Source of the DNA: Sedimentisphaera salicampi
GTDB lineage: Bacteria > Planctomycetota > Phycisphaerae > Sedimentisphaerales > Sedimentisphaeraceae
Length of the DNA stretch: 64,000 bases
NCBI RefSeq assembly: GCF_002117005.1
Contig: NZ_CP021023.1
Location: 2,652,995 to 2,716,994 of the forward strand
Direction of reading: 5' to 3'
Shown here: one piece after another, positions 43,901 through 52,583 of the stretch
Position numbering within the stretch: position 1 is the first letter of the stretch
How the letters are laid out: every line of letters begins with the position of its first letter
Made by a program: the position numbers and the translations under genes
Notes under the pieces: model-generated
What the model saw: the letters and a program-made list of their open reading frames with translations, nothing else
Databases searched by the model: none
What the model was told of the DNA's origin: nothing

Positions 43901-44881
43901 TTAGCTGTGATAGTAGTTCCCTTTCTGCAGGTAATTTTGTACGTAGTCTCTTACAGCCTCTTCGAATTCGGTGATATCATTGCTGCAGCCGGCATCTCTG
44001 AGTTTTTTCATATCTGCTTTAGTGTAATACTGATACTTGCCTTTTAGATTCTCCGGCATATCAATGTATTCAATTTCAGGCTCTTTGTTCATTGAAGCAA
44101 ACACGGCCTTTGCGAGCCTGTTCCAGCTCTTTGTCTCGCCTGTGCCTGCATTGAATATCCCGCAGACATCCCTTCGCTCCAGAGCAAAGAGTGTCATATC
44201 AGTTATATCTTTTACGTAAACAAAATCTCTGAGCTGCTCGCCGTGGCCGTAATCGGGGTTCTCGCTTTTGAAGAGCCGAACCCTCCCTGTATCCCTGATC
44301 TGTTCAAACGCCTTAAGGACGAAGCTCTGCATAGAGCCCTTATGGTATTCGTTTGGGCCGAAAACGTTAAAATATTTGAATCCTGCTGCAAAATTCAGTG
44401 CTCCGCAGGCAAGTGCCCATTTATCGAATAAATGCTTTGAAAAACCGTACATATTCAGCGGTTCAAGGGAATTAATAATGCTGTGTTCATCGCTGAAGCC
44501 GTTTTCTCCATTTCCGTAAGTGGCTGCGCTGGATGCATATACAAACCGTGCAGCATTTTCTAAAGCCCATTTGCAAAGTATTTTGCTGTATTCGAAATTG
44601 TTCTTTATCAAATAGGTGCAGTCTGTCTCTGTGGTGCTCGAGCAGGCTCCCATATGCAAAATTGCTGATATGTTTTTCTTCAGCGAAACATCATCATCCA
44701 GAAGAAGGCTTAGAAAATCGTCCTTTTCGAGGTAGTCTTTTATTTTGAGGCGTCTGAGGTTTTTCCATTTCTCATCACTGCCTAATTCATCCACAGCTAA
44801 AATATCCTCAACGCCCCGTTTGTTGAGCTCTGCTATAAGGCAGGAACCTATAAACCCTGCCGCACCTGTTACTGCTATCAT
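43901..44881 (-). CDS. hldD: ADP-L-glycero-D-manno-heptose 6-epimerase
   Basis: An NADP-dependent sugar epimerase (RfaD/HldD) making ADP-L-glycero-D-manno-heptose, the precursor of the lipopolysaccharide core heptoses. The 326-residue protein has the Rossmann start MIAVTGAAGFIGSCLIAELN. It continues with MGACSSTTETD, the characteristic loop of HldD, the catalytic region YASSAATYGNGENGFSDE with MYGFSKHLFDKW (Tyr-x3-Lys), and KYFNVFGPNEYHKGSMQSF. The length is normal. It is on the minus strand, upstream of the membrane protein and methylase, with which it may form a unit. It implies a lipopolysaccharide-type outer membrane. Confidence 0.92.
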   Translation of the reverse strand: MIAVTGAAGFIGSCLIAELNKRGVEDILAVDELGSDEKWKNLRRLKIKDYLEKDDFLSLLLDDDVSLKKNISAILHMGACSSTTETDCTYLIKNNFEYSKILCKWALENAARFVYASSAATYGNGENGFSDEHSIINSLEPLNMYGFSKHLFDKWALACGALNFAAGFKYFNVFGPNEYHKGSMQSFVLKAFEQIRDTGRVRLFKSENPDYGHGEQLRDFVYVKDITDMTLFALERRDVCGIFNAGTGETKSWNRLAKAVFASMNKEPEIEYIDMPENLKGKYQYYTKADMKKLRDAGCSNDITEFEEAVRDYVQNYLQKGNYYHS

Positions 44882-45042
44882 TTTTACAATCCTTTTAGAA
44901 AGACATATGATTGGCTATTATCCGTAAGAAGAGTGTTGTTTCAAGAATTAAAGGTTAGTTTGCAAAGAAGATTTGCCGATTTTTGTTTTTTGTTTGCCCT
45001 GCATTAAATTAACAGGCGTATAGTTTCTTGTATTGATTTTGT

Positions 45043-45070
45043 TTGAATGAACTTAGCAATTAGTTATAAT
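45043..45070 (+). promoter_or_regulatory. Promoter of accBC
   Basis: TTGAAT (45043-45048), a 16-base spacer and a perfect TATAAT (45065-45070), about 40 bases before the accB ATG. Confidence 0.75.
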
Positions 45071-45111
45071 TCCGCAACGGTTTACCTCGTTAAAATTGAA
45101 AGGTTGCTATT

Positions 45112-45621
45112 ATGTCAGAGAAAATAAACAGGGACGATGTGAAGGTCGTTAGGGAGCTCGTTAAAATGATGAAAACAAACGAGCTTGTAGAAATAAAACT
45201 AAAAGACGAAGAGAAAACTATCCATCTGCGAAGGCCGGAGCCTCAGTCCGAGAAGATCGTGCAGCAAATGCCTGCGCAGTTTGTGAACCCTGCCCAAGGG
45301 ACACCTCAGACGACGCCTCAGCCCGCTCCTTCCCAGCAAGAACAGGTCAGCGCAGGGCAGACAGAGCAGGATGATTCCGGAATGGATGCTGTTTCAAGCC
45401 CGATTGTGGGAACTTTTTACACAGCGCCCACCCCGGAGGCGGAGCCCTTCGTTAAGATTGGCGACAGGGTAACCCCCGAAACCGTAGTATGTATCGTTGA
45501 GGCGATGAAGGTGATGAATGAAATCAAGGCGGAAACTTCAGGGGTTATAGAGAAGGTTCTTGTATCCAACGGCGAATCAGTTGAGTACGGACAGGAGCTG
45601 TTTAAGGTTAAACCCGACTAA
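45112..45621 (+). CDS. accB: Biotin carboxyl carrier protein of acetyl-CoA carboxylase
   Basis: A 169-residue carrier whose biotinylated lysine shuttles carboxyl groups from AccC to AccA/AccD. The C-terminal biotinyl domain (about 90-169) has [20 protein letters not shown] and the biotin site [10 protein letters not shown], with the target Lys in AMKVMN. The N-terminal part (about 1-45, [20 protein letters not shown]) is the usual helix region, joined by a Pro/Gln-rich linker. The ATG follows GAAAGG. accC follows after 14 bases. Confidence 0.97.
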   Translation: MSEKINRDDVKVVRELVKMMKTNELVEIKLKDEEKTIHLRRPEPQSEKIVQQMPAQFVNPAQGTPQTTPQPAPSQQEQVSAGQTEQDDSGMDAVSSPIVGTFYTAPTPEAEPFVKIGDRVTPETVVCIVEAMKVMNEIKAETSGVIEKVLVSNGESVEYGQELFKVKPD

Positions 45622-45635
45622 GAAGGGCTTTCGAT

Positions 45636-46979
45636 ATGTTTTCAAGAATTTTGATTGCAAACAGGGGCGAGGTCGCCCTGAGGGTAATTCGTGCCTGTAA
45701 AGAGCTTGGCATAGAATCGGTAGCTGTGTTTTCTGAGGCCGACAGAAACGCCTCCTACGTAAAATTTGCAGATCATGCGGTCTGCATCGGCCCTGCCCAG
45801 CCTGCAAAGAGCTATCTGAACGTGCAGGCTATTATAAGCGCGGCGGAAATCACAGATGTTGATGCTATCCATCCGGGCTACGGCTTTCTTGCAGAGAACG
45901 CAGAGTTTGCAGAAATCTGCGCAGATTGCGGGATTACATTTATCGGCCCTTCGCCGGAATCGATGAAACAGCTCGGGGATAAGGTTAAGGCAAGGGAGAT
46001 TGCTCTGAACGCCGAAGTGCCGGTTGTTCCGGGTTCTGATGGAGCGATTGAATCTGAAGCGCAGGCTTTCGAGCTTGCAAGAGAGATTGGATTTCCAGTA
46101 ATCGTTAAGGCCTCAGCAGGCGGAGGGGGCAGGGGAATGAGGGTTGTCCACAACGACCTTAACCTCAAAAACGCTCTCACAGCTGCCAAGAGCGAGGCAG
46201 AGATTGCCTTCAAGAATGATGAGGTGTACATAGAGAAGTTCATTGAACGCCCGCGGCATGTTGAGGTGCAGGCATTGGCAGACACTTACGGAAATGCAGT
46301 GCATTTTTACGAAAGAGACTGCTCCGTGCAGAGAAGGCATCAGAAGCTTATAGAAGAAGCTCCCTGTCCGGTTATAATGCCAGAAACAAGGGAGAAACTC
46401 TGCGAGGCTGCAAAGAGGCTTCTCAAAGAGGCGAACTATCACAATGCTGCTACGGTTGAATTCCTTCTCGATAAGGATAACAATTTTTACTTTATCGAGG
46501 TTAATACAAGAATACAGGTTGAGCATCCCGTCTCTGAGCTCGTTACAGGGCAGGATCTTATCAAGCATCAGATTCTCGTGGCAGCGGGATTGCCGCTTTC
46601 TGTTTCGCAGGACGAGATCAAGCTCAATGGCTGCGCTATAGAGTGCAGGATAAATGCAGAGAATCCCGAGATGAACTTCGCTCCCTGCCCAGGTCCTATA
46701 GATGATTTTTTTGTGCCGGGCGGATTTGGAGTGCGAGTGGAAACTTTCCTAAAGCAGGGCGATTTTATCTCTCCGAATTACGATTCAATGATTGCCAAGC
46801 TCCTCGTTCACCAGCCTGACAGAGAAACTGCACTTGCAACTATGAAACGGGCATTGCAGGAATTTCAGATATCTCCGATTAAAACCACAATACCTGCTTC
46901 TCTAAAGATAATTGATCATCCATCATATAGAAACAACCAGATTGACACCGGCTTTCTTGAAAGCGAAATGGAATTTTGA
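45636..46979 (+). CDS. accC: Biotin carboxylase subunit of acetyl-CoA carboxylase
   Basis: The ATP-grasp enzyme that carboxylates biotin on AccB. At 447 residues it is of standard length. Motifs: the start [37 protein letters not shown], the ATP loop [55 protein letters not shown] and [20 protein letters not shown]. It is co-transcribed with accB. accA lies elsewhere in the window, so the four subunits are encoded in at least two places. Confidence 0.97.
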   Translation: MFSRILIANRGEVALRVIRACKELGIESVAVFSEADRNASYVKFADHAVCIGPAQPAKSYLNVQAIISAAEITDVDAIHPGYGFLAENAEFAEICADCGITFIGPSPESMKQLGDKVKAREIALNAEVPVVPGSDGAIESEAQAFELAREIGFPVIVKASAGGGGRGMRVVHNDLNLKNALTAAKSEAEIAFKNDEVYIEKFIERPRHVEVQALADTYGNAVHFYERDCSVQRRHQKLIEEAPCPVIMPETREKLCEAAKRLLKEANYHNAATVEFLLDKDNNFYFIEVNTRIQVEHPVSELVTGQDLIKHQILVAAGLPLSVSQDEIKLNGCAIECRINAENPEMNFAPCPGPIDDFFVPGGFGVRVETFLKQGDFISPNYDSMIAKLLVHQPDRETALATMKRALQEFQISPIKTTIPASLKIIDHPSYRNNQIDTGFLESEMEF

Positions 46980-47129
46980 TATAGGTTAATAAAAACTGAG
47001 CAGCAAATTGCTTAGGCCTGTTTTTAATCGGGTATTATTGACTTGTTAATCAGCGGCTTTATGTTAGAATACCTTCGATTTCTAAGGTTTTCTTTCCCAG
47101 ATTTTTTACTTTAAAAGGATGGATTGATA

Positions 47130-47564
47130 ATGTCGGAAGTACCTCCAGTCATGCTCTCAGCGATTACCTGCGACAGGGTGATTTTTGACCGGATATCCGG
47201 AATGCCGAGCATTATAAATATTGTGCAGGTAGTGAATTCTGTGAACTTTCCCTTGCGTCATTCCGAGCTCGTTTTTTTCTGCGAGCTTACAAATGGCCAT
47301 GGGCAGACGGAAATTGAGATAGTGCTGGTTGATTTGGAAGAAGACGACAAAATCCTGTTCAACCAGAAAAAGACTGTCGAATTTCGCGATGTAAGACACA
47401 TACTCACCCTCGCCCTCAAAATGCAGGGCGTAGTTTTCCCTGAGCCCGGCGAATACCGCTTCCAGATTTACGCCAACGGCACTATGCTCGGCGAGAGGAG
47501 GATTGTCTGCCGGAAGGTTGAGAAGCCGCCTCAGAAAGATGCAGACGGCGGCGTGAGTTTTTAA
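47130..47564 (+). CDS. DUF6941-like protein
   Basis: A 144-residue beta-rich soluble protein with no signal peptide. The pattern (CDRVIFDRISGMPSIINIVQ, then VNFPLRHSELVFFCELTNG, then FPEPGEYRFQIYANGTMLGE) matches the small family known as DUF6941, whose function is unknown. I chose ATG at 47130; a TTG at 47124 is also in frame, but the AAAAGGATGGA ribosome site suits the ATG. It stands alone between accC and the HU gene. Family fit is moderate. Confidence 0.7.
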   Translation: MSEVPPVMLSAITCDRVIFDRISGMPSIINIVQVVNSVNFPLRHSELVFFCELTNGHGQTEIEIVLVDLEEDDKILFNQKKTVEFRDVRHILTLALKMQGVVFPEPGEYRFQIYANGTMLGERRIVCRKVEKPPQKDADGGVSF

Positions 47565-47746
47565 TTCTAAGACCATTGAAGGTTTGTGAATTCAGAGTGA
47601 TTATGGCTTTTATGGGCAGCCGCGGTAAGATGTATGCTTAGCTTGTTTGCTCTCTGAAAGGGGAGTTTTTAACGGTATATTTTGATTAACACAATCTTAA
47701 TTAACAATAAAAATTAAAAGCAGGCTTAAAAGTTAAGGTTTTTTAC

Positions 47747-47775
47747 TTGCCGACTGGAAGTCTTTGCGTTATAGT
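47747..47775 (+). promoter_or_regulatory. Probable promoter of the HU gene
   Basis: TTGCCG (47747-47752), a 17-base spacer and TATAGT (47770-47775), about 72 bases before the ATG. The boxes are fair and the spacing is ideal. Confidence 0.55.
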
Positions 47776-47847
47776 TATTTGCCGCGTTTGGCTTTGTAGA
47801 AGAAAAGATGGCTGATTTTAAGATCATACATTACTGAAGAGGGTCTA

Positions 47848-48135
47848 ATGGATACCGTCACCAAAAAAGAGTTGATTGACAGAATAGCAGAACAGACTGG
47901 CGAGAAAAGAGTTGCGGTCAAGGTTGTAGTACAGGCATTCCTTGACGAAATTGTTGAAGAGCTCGAACAGGGCAACAGGCTTGAGTTCCGTGATTTCGGA
48001 GTGTTTGAAACAAAAAAGAGAGCTCAGAGGGTAGCCCAGAACCCCAAAACTCTTGAGAAAGTTCAGGTGCCTTCAAAGAGGACAGTGAAATTTAAGCCCG
48101 GAAGAATGATGAAAAATAAGGTTTCCGGCGATTAA
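47848..48135 (+). CDS. HU/IHF-family DNA-binding protein
   Basis: A 95-residue nucleoid protein that bends DNA as a dimer. It has the N-terminal helical pair (VTKKELIDRIAEQTGEKRVA and VKVVVQAFLDEIVEELEQG), then RLEFRDFGVFETKKRAQRVA and NPKTLEKVQVPSKRTVKFKP, with the conserved GxF and the Pro of the arm tip slightly altered (NPKTLEKVQVP). The ATG follows AGAGGG. A terminator follows. Whether it is HU or IHF-like cannot be settled from the sequence. Confidence 0.93.
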   Translation: MDTVTKKELIDRIAEQTGEKRVAVKVVVQAFLDEIVEELEQGNRLEFRDFGVFETKKRAQRVAQNPKTLEKVQVPSKRTVKFKPGRMMKNKVSGD

Positions 48136-48163
48136 AAGGCTTTTAGTTTAGATTATAAGGCTT

Positions 48164-48194
48164 CGACGGCCTTTCGGCCGCGGGGCTTTTTTTA
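48164..48194 (+). terminator. Terminator between HU gene and cinA
   Basis: CGGCC (48166-48170) and GGCCG (48176-48180) form a GC stem, with weaker extension outside, then GGGGC and a run of seven T. The T run is followed within 10 bases by the cinA start codon. Confidence 0.6.
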
Positions 48195-48199
48195 TTTTT

Positions 48200-49423
48200 A
48201 TGAAAAAAGCGGCGTTAATATCTGTAGGAAACGAACTCATTAACGGCAGCTGTTATGACAGCAACGCCGAATGGCTTAAGTCTAAGCTTATAGACCTGAG
48301 CTTTGAGCTCTCACTTTCAATCAAACTTCCTGATGAACAGCAGTGTGTGGCGAAGGCTCTTAAATATGCCTCTGAGTTTTCCGATGTTTGCATAATCACT
48401 GGAGGCTTAGGTCCAACCAAAGATGATATCACGCGTGAAGCCCTCTCGCTATTCGCAGGCGAACCGCTGGTTTACAGGGATGACCTCTATGCCCGCATTG
48501 CAGAATATTTCCAAAAACGCGGCCGCACGATGAGCAGGGTAAACTCAGTGCAGGCATATATTCCCGAAGGCAGTGAGCCGCTTTTAAATAATCAAGGAAC
48601 TGCCCCGGGTATAAAAATCACCTCCGATTCATTTGTCCTATATTCGCTTCCGGGCGTGCCTTCTGAGATGAAGGCGATGTTCGAAGAGCATATCGCCCCT
48701 GAGATTTCGGGTAAAGCCTTTGCTTTTAGAAAAACGCTCAAGGTTTTCGGGCTCGGCGAATCAAGCGCAGCAGAGCTGCTCGGAGATATGATGAACAGAG
48801 GCTCCAACCCGGAAATCAACTGCACGGTAAAAGAATACGTTATAACCCTTTCGTTTTTGGCAAGGGCCGGCCGTGAGGATCCTGAAAAATTGCTCCATCT
48901 TTCAGTTGATAAGGCAAAATCTCTATTGGGTGAGTGCGTTTATGCGGATGAGGATATAAGCCTTCCCGAAGCTGTTGCCCGCAAGCTGCTTGATTCTCGC
49001 AAAATTGTAACCACCGCAGAATCCTGCACAGGCGGCCTGATTGCAAAGCTGCTCACTGATATCTCCGGTTCAAGCGCCTATTTTCAAAACGGCTGGATTA
49101 CCTATTCCAATGAGGCAAAGTCCCGTCAGCTCGGTGTCCTCTCGGAAACACTAAAACAATATGGAGCGGTGAGCGAGCAGACTGTTAGTGAGATGGCGGA
49201 AAATGCACTGAAAATCTCAGAGGCAGATTTTTCTATATCTGTTTCAGGGATTGCAGGCCCATCAGGCGGGAGTGAACAAAAACCGGTTGGGACGGTATAT
49301 ATCTGCGTTGCTTCTAAAGAAAAATCTGTTGTAAGGAGGCTATTCTACCCTGGAGGGAGAAAAGCATGCAGGCTTAGAACAGCCCTTACAGCACTCGACG
49401 TTCTCCGCAGAGAATTTTTATAG
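48200..49423 (+). CDS. cinA: CinA-like nicotinamide-nucleotide amidase / competence-damage protein
   Basis: A 407-residue protein with two domains. Residues about 1-170 are the MoaB/MogA-like (COG1058) domain, with ALISVGNELINGSCYDSNAE and IITGGLGPTKDDITREAL. Residues about 255-407 are the CinA C-terminal amidase, with TTAESCTGGLIAKLLTDISG (catalytic Ser in ESCTGG), the segment FQNGWITYSNEAKSRQLGV and VSGIAGPSGGSEQKPVGTVY. The C-terminal domain converts NMN to nicotinate mononucleotide in NAD salvage. The ATG lies right after the T tract of the HU terminator and has no good ribosome site, so translation may be weak. Confidence 0.93.
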   Translation: MKKAALISVGNELINGSCYDSNAEWLKSKLIDLSFELSLSIKLPDEQQCVAKALKYASEFSDVCIITGGLGPTKDDITREALSLFAGEPLVYRDDLYARIAEYFQKRGRTMSRVNSVQAYIPEGSEPLLNNQGTAPGIKITSDSFVLYSLPGVPSEMKAMFEEHIAPEISGKAFAFRKTLKVFGLGESSAAELLGDMMNRGSNPEINCTVKEYVITLSFLARAGREDPEKLLHLSVDKAKSLLGECVYADEDISLPEAVARKLLDSRKIVTTAESCTGGLIAKLLTDISGSSAYFQNGWITYSNEAKSRQLGVLSETLKQYGAVSEQTVSEMAENALKISEADFSISVSGIAGPSGGSEQKPVGTVYICVASKEKSVVRRLFYPGGRKACRLRTALTALDVLRREFL

Positions 49424-49429
49424 CTTTGT

Positions 49430-49457
49430 TTGACTAAAAACAAAGCCTTTATATAAT
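49430..49457 (+). promoter_or_regulatory. Promoter of the pilus/secretion operon, overlapped by a hairpin
   Basis: TTGACT (49430-49435), a 16-base spacer and TATAAT (49452-49457), 54 bases before the ATG. The -35 lies inside a hairpin (GCTTTGTTT at 49423-49431 with AAACAAAGC at 49438-49446) that also looks like the cinA terminator. Terminator and promoter therefore share sequence. Confidence 0.78.
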
Positions 49458-49510
49458 TCCAAAAATGCAGGCTTTAATTTTGTTAACGATTCAATTCAGG
49501 CTTAAATCCA

Positions 49511-51223
49511 ATGGCTAAGAAAAAAAGAATTGGAGAAATTCTTTACGGGAGAAACCTCGTTGAAAAGCTGCCTCTGGCGAAAGCAGTGAAAACTGCTCAG
49601 AAGTCAGACCGGCTTACAGGTGAGGTGCTTGTGGAAATGGGCGCGGTAACCGAGGATGATGTGGCCTCGGCGCTTGCCAAGCAGGCAGGAATGAAATACG
49701 CCGATTTCGATCAGATCAGGCTCCCTGAAAACGTAGAGACTTATCTCCCCAAGGATATCGTAAAATCACTACAGGCAATCCCGTTCGGCGAAGAAAACGG
49801 GAAGATGAAAATAATCATCTCAGACCCTCGAAACCTCGAGGCTCTCGATACCCTCCGCTTCAAATTTAATAAAGACCTCGAATGCTATGTAGGCAGTCCC
49901 ACTCGAATACGCGAATACATCAATAAGGCTACAGATGTAATTCGAGACAGCATCGATAAGGCTACCGAAGACCTCTTCGAAGAGGGTGAAACGATCGAGA
50001 GCACAATCAAGATTGCAGGGAATGCTGCACAGGCCGACGATGACGGGCCTGTGATTAAGCTTGCAAACCTGATTATTGATGAGGCGGTTAATATGGGTGC
50101 TTCGGATATCCATATTGAATCGATGGCATCAAGGGTGCGAGTTCGCTACAGAATCGACGGCGTGTGCATAGAGAGAAGCGATGTGCCCAAGAATATGCAG
50201 AATCCTCTCATCGCCCGCTTTAAGATCCTATCCAATATGGATATTGCTGAAAGAAGAATACCTCAGGACGGCCGTATTAAGAGGGAATACAAAGGCACTC
50301 AGATCGATTTTCGTGTGTCCTGCCTTCCCGGTTACCACGGCCCCAGCATTGTGCTTCGTATTCTGCGTCCGGACAATGTCAATATTGGTATTCAGGCTCT
50401 CGGCTTCGACAACGAGCTTTACAGCAGGTTTGAAAGAATCATCAAACGTCCAAACGGCATCTTCCTTGTTACAGGGCCTACAGGTTCAGGTAAAACAACA
50501 ACCCTCTACTCCGCCCTCAAAGAGCTTAATCGTCCGGATAAGAAGATTATTACTGCTGAAGACCCCGTTGAGTATATGGTAGGGGGGATAAATCAGTGTC
50601 AGGTTAATACTGAAATCAAACTTGATTTTTCCACTATCCTGCGGTCTATGCTTAGGCAGTCGCCGAATGTGATTCTGGTTGGTGAGATTCGAGATGGTGA
50701 GGTGGCAGATATCGCTATTCAGGCAGCTCTCACAGGACACCTTGTTTTCAGTACGCTGCATACAAACGACGCCTCAAGTGCTGTAGCACGTTTGATTGAT
50801 ATGGGCGTTAAGCCTTTCCTCGTAGCGAGTTCAATTCAGGCTATTATGGCTCAGAGACTCGTAAGGAGGATCTGCTCTGAATGCAAGGAGATTGATGAAG
50901 AACCAGATACAAGATATCTGCGTGCATTGAACCTCAAAAAGGAAGACCTTGCAGATAAGCCAATATACAAGGGACAGGGGTGCAGCAGGTGCAACGGAAC
51001 TGGTTATAAGGGACGTATGGCAATTTTCGAGCTCCTTGAGATGAATACCGAGCTTCGAGAACTCGCATTTGCCTGCGCTCCGACTCAGGAACTTCGAAAA
51101 GCTGCGCTTTCAAGCGGAATGAGGCCGCTGGTGGAAGACGGTATAAATAAGATTTTCGCCGGCTACACAACTCCTGAAGAGGTTGCAAGAGTGGCTCAGA
51201 GCGATGAGATTGTGATAGAATAA
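49511..51223 (+). CDS. PilB/GspE-type assembly ATPase (first copy)
   Basis: A 570-residue hexameric ATPase powering pilus or pseudopilus extension. The N-terminal MshEN-like domain (about 1-150) begins with KKRIGEILYGRNLVEKLPLA. The catalytic half has SDIHIESMASRVRVRYRIDG, Walker A GPTGSGKTTTLYSALKEL, the Asp box EDPVEYMVGGINQCQVN, Walker B NVILVGEIRDGEVADIAIQ and the His box VFSTLHTNDASSAVARLID. A tetra-cysteine zinc segment (RICSECKEIDEE, then GCSRCNGTGYKGR) follows. It is the first gene of the operon; PilT and a second ATPase follow. It may serve type IV pili or type II secretion. Confidence 0.93.
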   Translation: MAKKKRIGEILYGRNLVEKLPLAKAVKTAQKSDRLTGEVLVEMGAVTEDDVASALAKQAGMKYADFDQIRLPENVETYLPKDIVKSLQAIPFGEENGKMKIIISDPRNLEALDTLRFKFNKDLECYVGSPTRIREYINKATDVIRDSIDKATEDLFEEGETIESTIKIAGNAAQADDDGPVIKLANLIIDEAVNMGASDIHIESMASRVRVRYRIDGVCIERSDVPKNMQNPLIARFKILSNMDIAERRIPQDGRIKREYKGTQIDFRVSCLPGYHGPSIVLRILRPDNVNIGIQALGFDNELYSRFERIIKRPNGIFLVTGPTGSGKTTTLYSALKELNRPDKKIITAEDPVEYMVGGINQCQVNTEIKLDFSTILRSMLRQSPNVILVGEIRDGEVADIAIQAALTGHLVFSTLHTNDASSAVARLIDMGVKPFLVASSIQAIMAQRLVRRICSECKEIDEEPDTRYLRALNLKKEDLADKPIYKGQGCSRCNGTGYKGRMAIFELLEMNTELRELAFACAPTQELRKAALSSGMRPLVEDGINKIFAGYTTPEEVARVAQSDEIVIE

Positions 51224-51270
51224 TAAAGAATTTATTTTAGTATCATTATATAATTACAGGACTTACGTAA

Positions 51271-52407
51271 ATGGCAACTATACAAATTGACAGGTTACTT
51301 GACGCTTGTATCAGGATGGGGGGCTCAGATATACATATTGTGGTAGGCCGTCCGCCGACACTCCGTATAAGCGGCTCTCTCAAATCATTGGACACAAAAG
51401 TGTTAGATTCCGAAGACACTACAGCGCTTATGAAAAGTATCACACCGGAGAAAAACCAGCAGCAGCTTCAGGAAGACGGAAGCTGCGATTTTGGTTTCGC
51501 TTTCGGTGATTACGGGCGTTTTCGTGTTGCTGTGTTCAGACAGAAGAGCAATATCTCGATGGTTCTTCGTCTTATTCCCTCAAAGTTTTTGTCCTTTGAT
51601 CAGATCGGTCTTCCCGGTCCTACGGCCAGCCTTTGCAGGCGTCCGAGAGGTCTTTTCCTCGTTACCGGCCCTACAGGTTCAGGTAAAACGACAACGCTCG
51701 CCAGTATGATCAATTACATCAATGAAAATCTTGATACACATATCATTACTGTTGAAGAGCCGATTGAATATTATCATGACCACAAAAGGGCGGTTATAAA
51801 TCAGCGTGAGGTTGGGCTTGATGTTCCAACGTTTGCCGAAGCACTGAAGAGGTCGCTCAGGCAGGACCCAGATGTTATTCTTGTGGGTGAGCTTCGAGAC
51901 CTTGATACTATAGAGGCTGCTATCAGTGCAGCGGAGACTGGACACTTGGTATTTGGAACACTCCATACGACAGGTTGTCAGGGAACAGTAAACAGGATTA
52001 TCGACGCATTCCCTACAAATCAACAGGAAATGATCAGGGTGCAGCTTAGTACGAACCTTATTGCTGTGCTCTCTCAGACGCTCTGTCCGGTTAAAAATGC
52101 AAAGGGCAGGGTAGCTGCATACGAGTTTATGCTTGTTACCCCTGCTATTTCAAACCTTATCAGGGAAAACAAGACTTACAGGATTGAGTCAACCATTCAG
52201 ACCTGCCGAAATCTGGGGATGAGGCTCCTTGATGACCACCTCTGGGAGCTCTATCAGAAGGGGCAGATTTCCCTTATGGAGCTGGTTGACAAATCCAGAA
52301 ATCCCGCAGAGATGCTCAAGAAGGCAAGGGAAAACTTCCCGAAAGACCCCGACCACGCAAAAATGGGGCCGATTATCGGAGAGATGCAGGCTCTTGGACA
52401 GACCTGA
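51271..52407 (+). CDS. pilT: PilT-type twitching motility/retraction ATPase
   Basis: A 378-residue ATPase that depolymerises pili. It lacks the long N-terminal domain and zinc cysteines of PilB. Motifs: GGSDIHIVVGRPPTLRISG, Walker A GPTGSGKTTTLASMINYI, the Asp box EEPIEYYHDHKRAVINQREV, Walker B DVILVGELRDLDTIEAAIS, and VFGTLHTTGCQGTVNRIID. The PilT C-terminal signature appears as AISNLIRENKTYRIES, matching the AIRNLIRE motif. A terminator follows at 52457-52494, so it may end a sub-operon. A second PilB follows. Confidence 0.93.
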   Translation: MATIQIDRLLDACIRMGGSDIHIVVGRPPTLRISGSLKSLDTKVLDSEDTTALMKSITPEKNQQQLQEDGSCDFGFAFGDYGRFRVAVFRQKSNISMVLRLIPSKFLSFDQIGLPGPTASLCRRPRGLFLVTGPTGSGKTTTLASMINYINENLDTHIITVEEPIEYYHDHKRAVINQREVGLDVPTFAEALKRSLRQDPDVILVGELRDLDTIEAAISAAETGHLVFGTLHTTGCQGTVNRIIDAFPTNQQEMIRVQLSTNLIAVLSQTLCPVKNAKGRVAAYEFMLVTPAISNLIRENKTYRIESTIQTCRNLGMRLLDDHLWELYQKGQISLMELVDKSRNPAEMLKKARENFPKDPDHAKMGPIIGEMQALGQT

Positions 52408-52456
52408 TAGATTCCTTTTTTTGGTCTTATCAAAAACTGAAATATGGGAAAATTAC

Positions 52457-52494
52457 AAAAAGGCTGTTTCATTTACTAAGTGTCCAGCCTTTTT
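52457..52494 (+). terminator. Probable terminator after pilT
   Basis: AAAAAGGCTG (52457-52466) can pair with CAGCCTTTTT (52485-52494) around an 18-base loop. The T tract is inside the stem, and the loop is longer than usual. Confidence 0.5.
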
Positions 52495-52583
52495 ATTGCT
52501 TGTAATACCGTTTTTCAGTGTTATATTAATGTTAGAGCTTCAATTATGCTCGAGTTTCATAAAGAAGACGGAGAAAGCTAATT

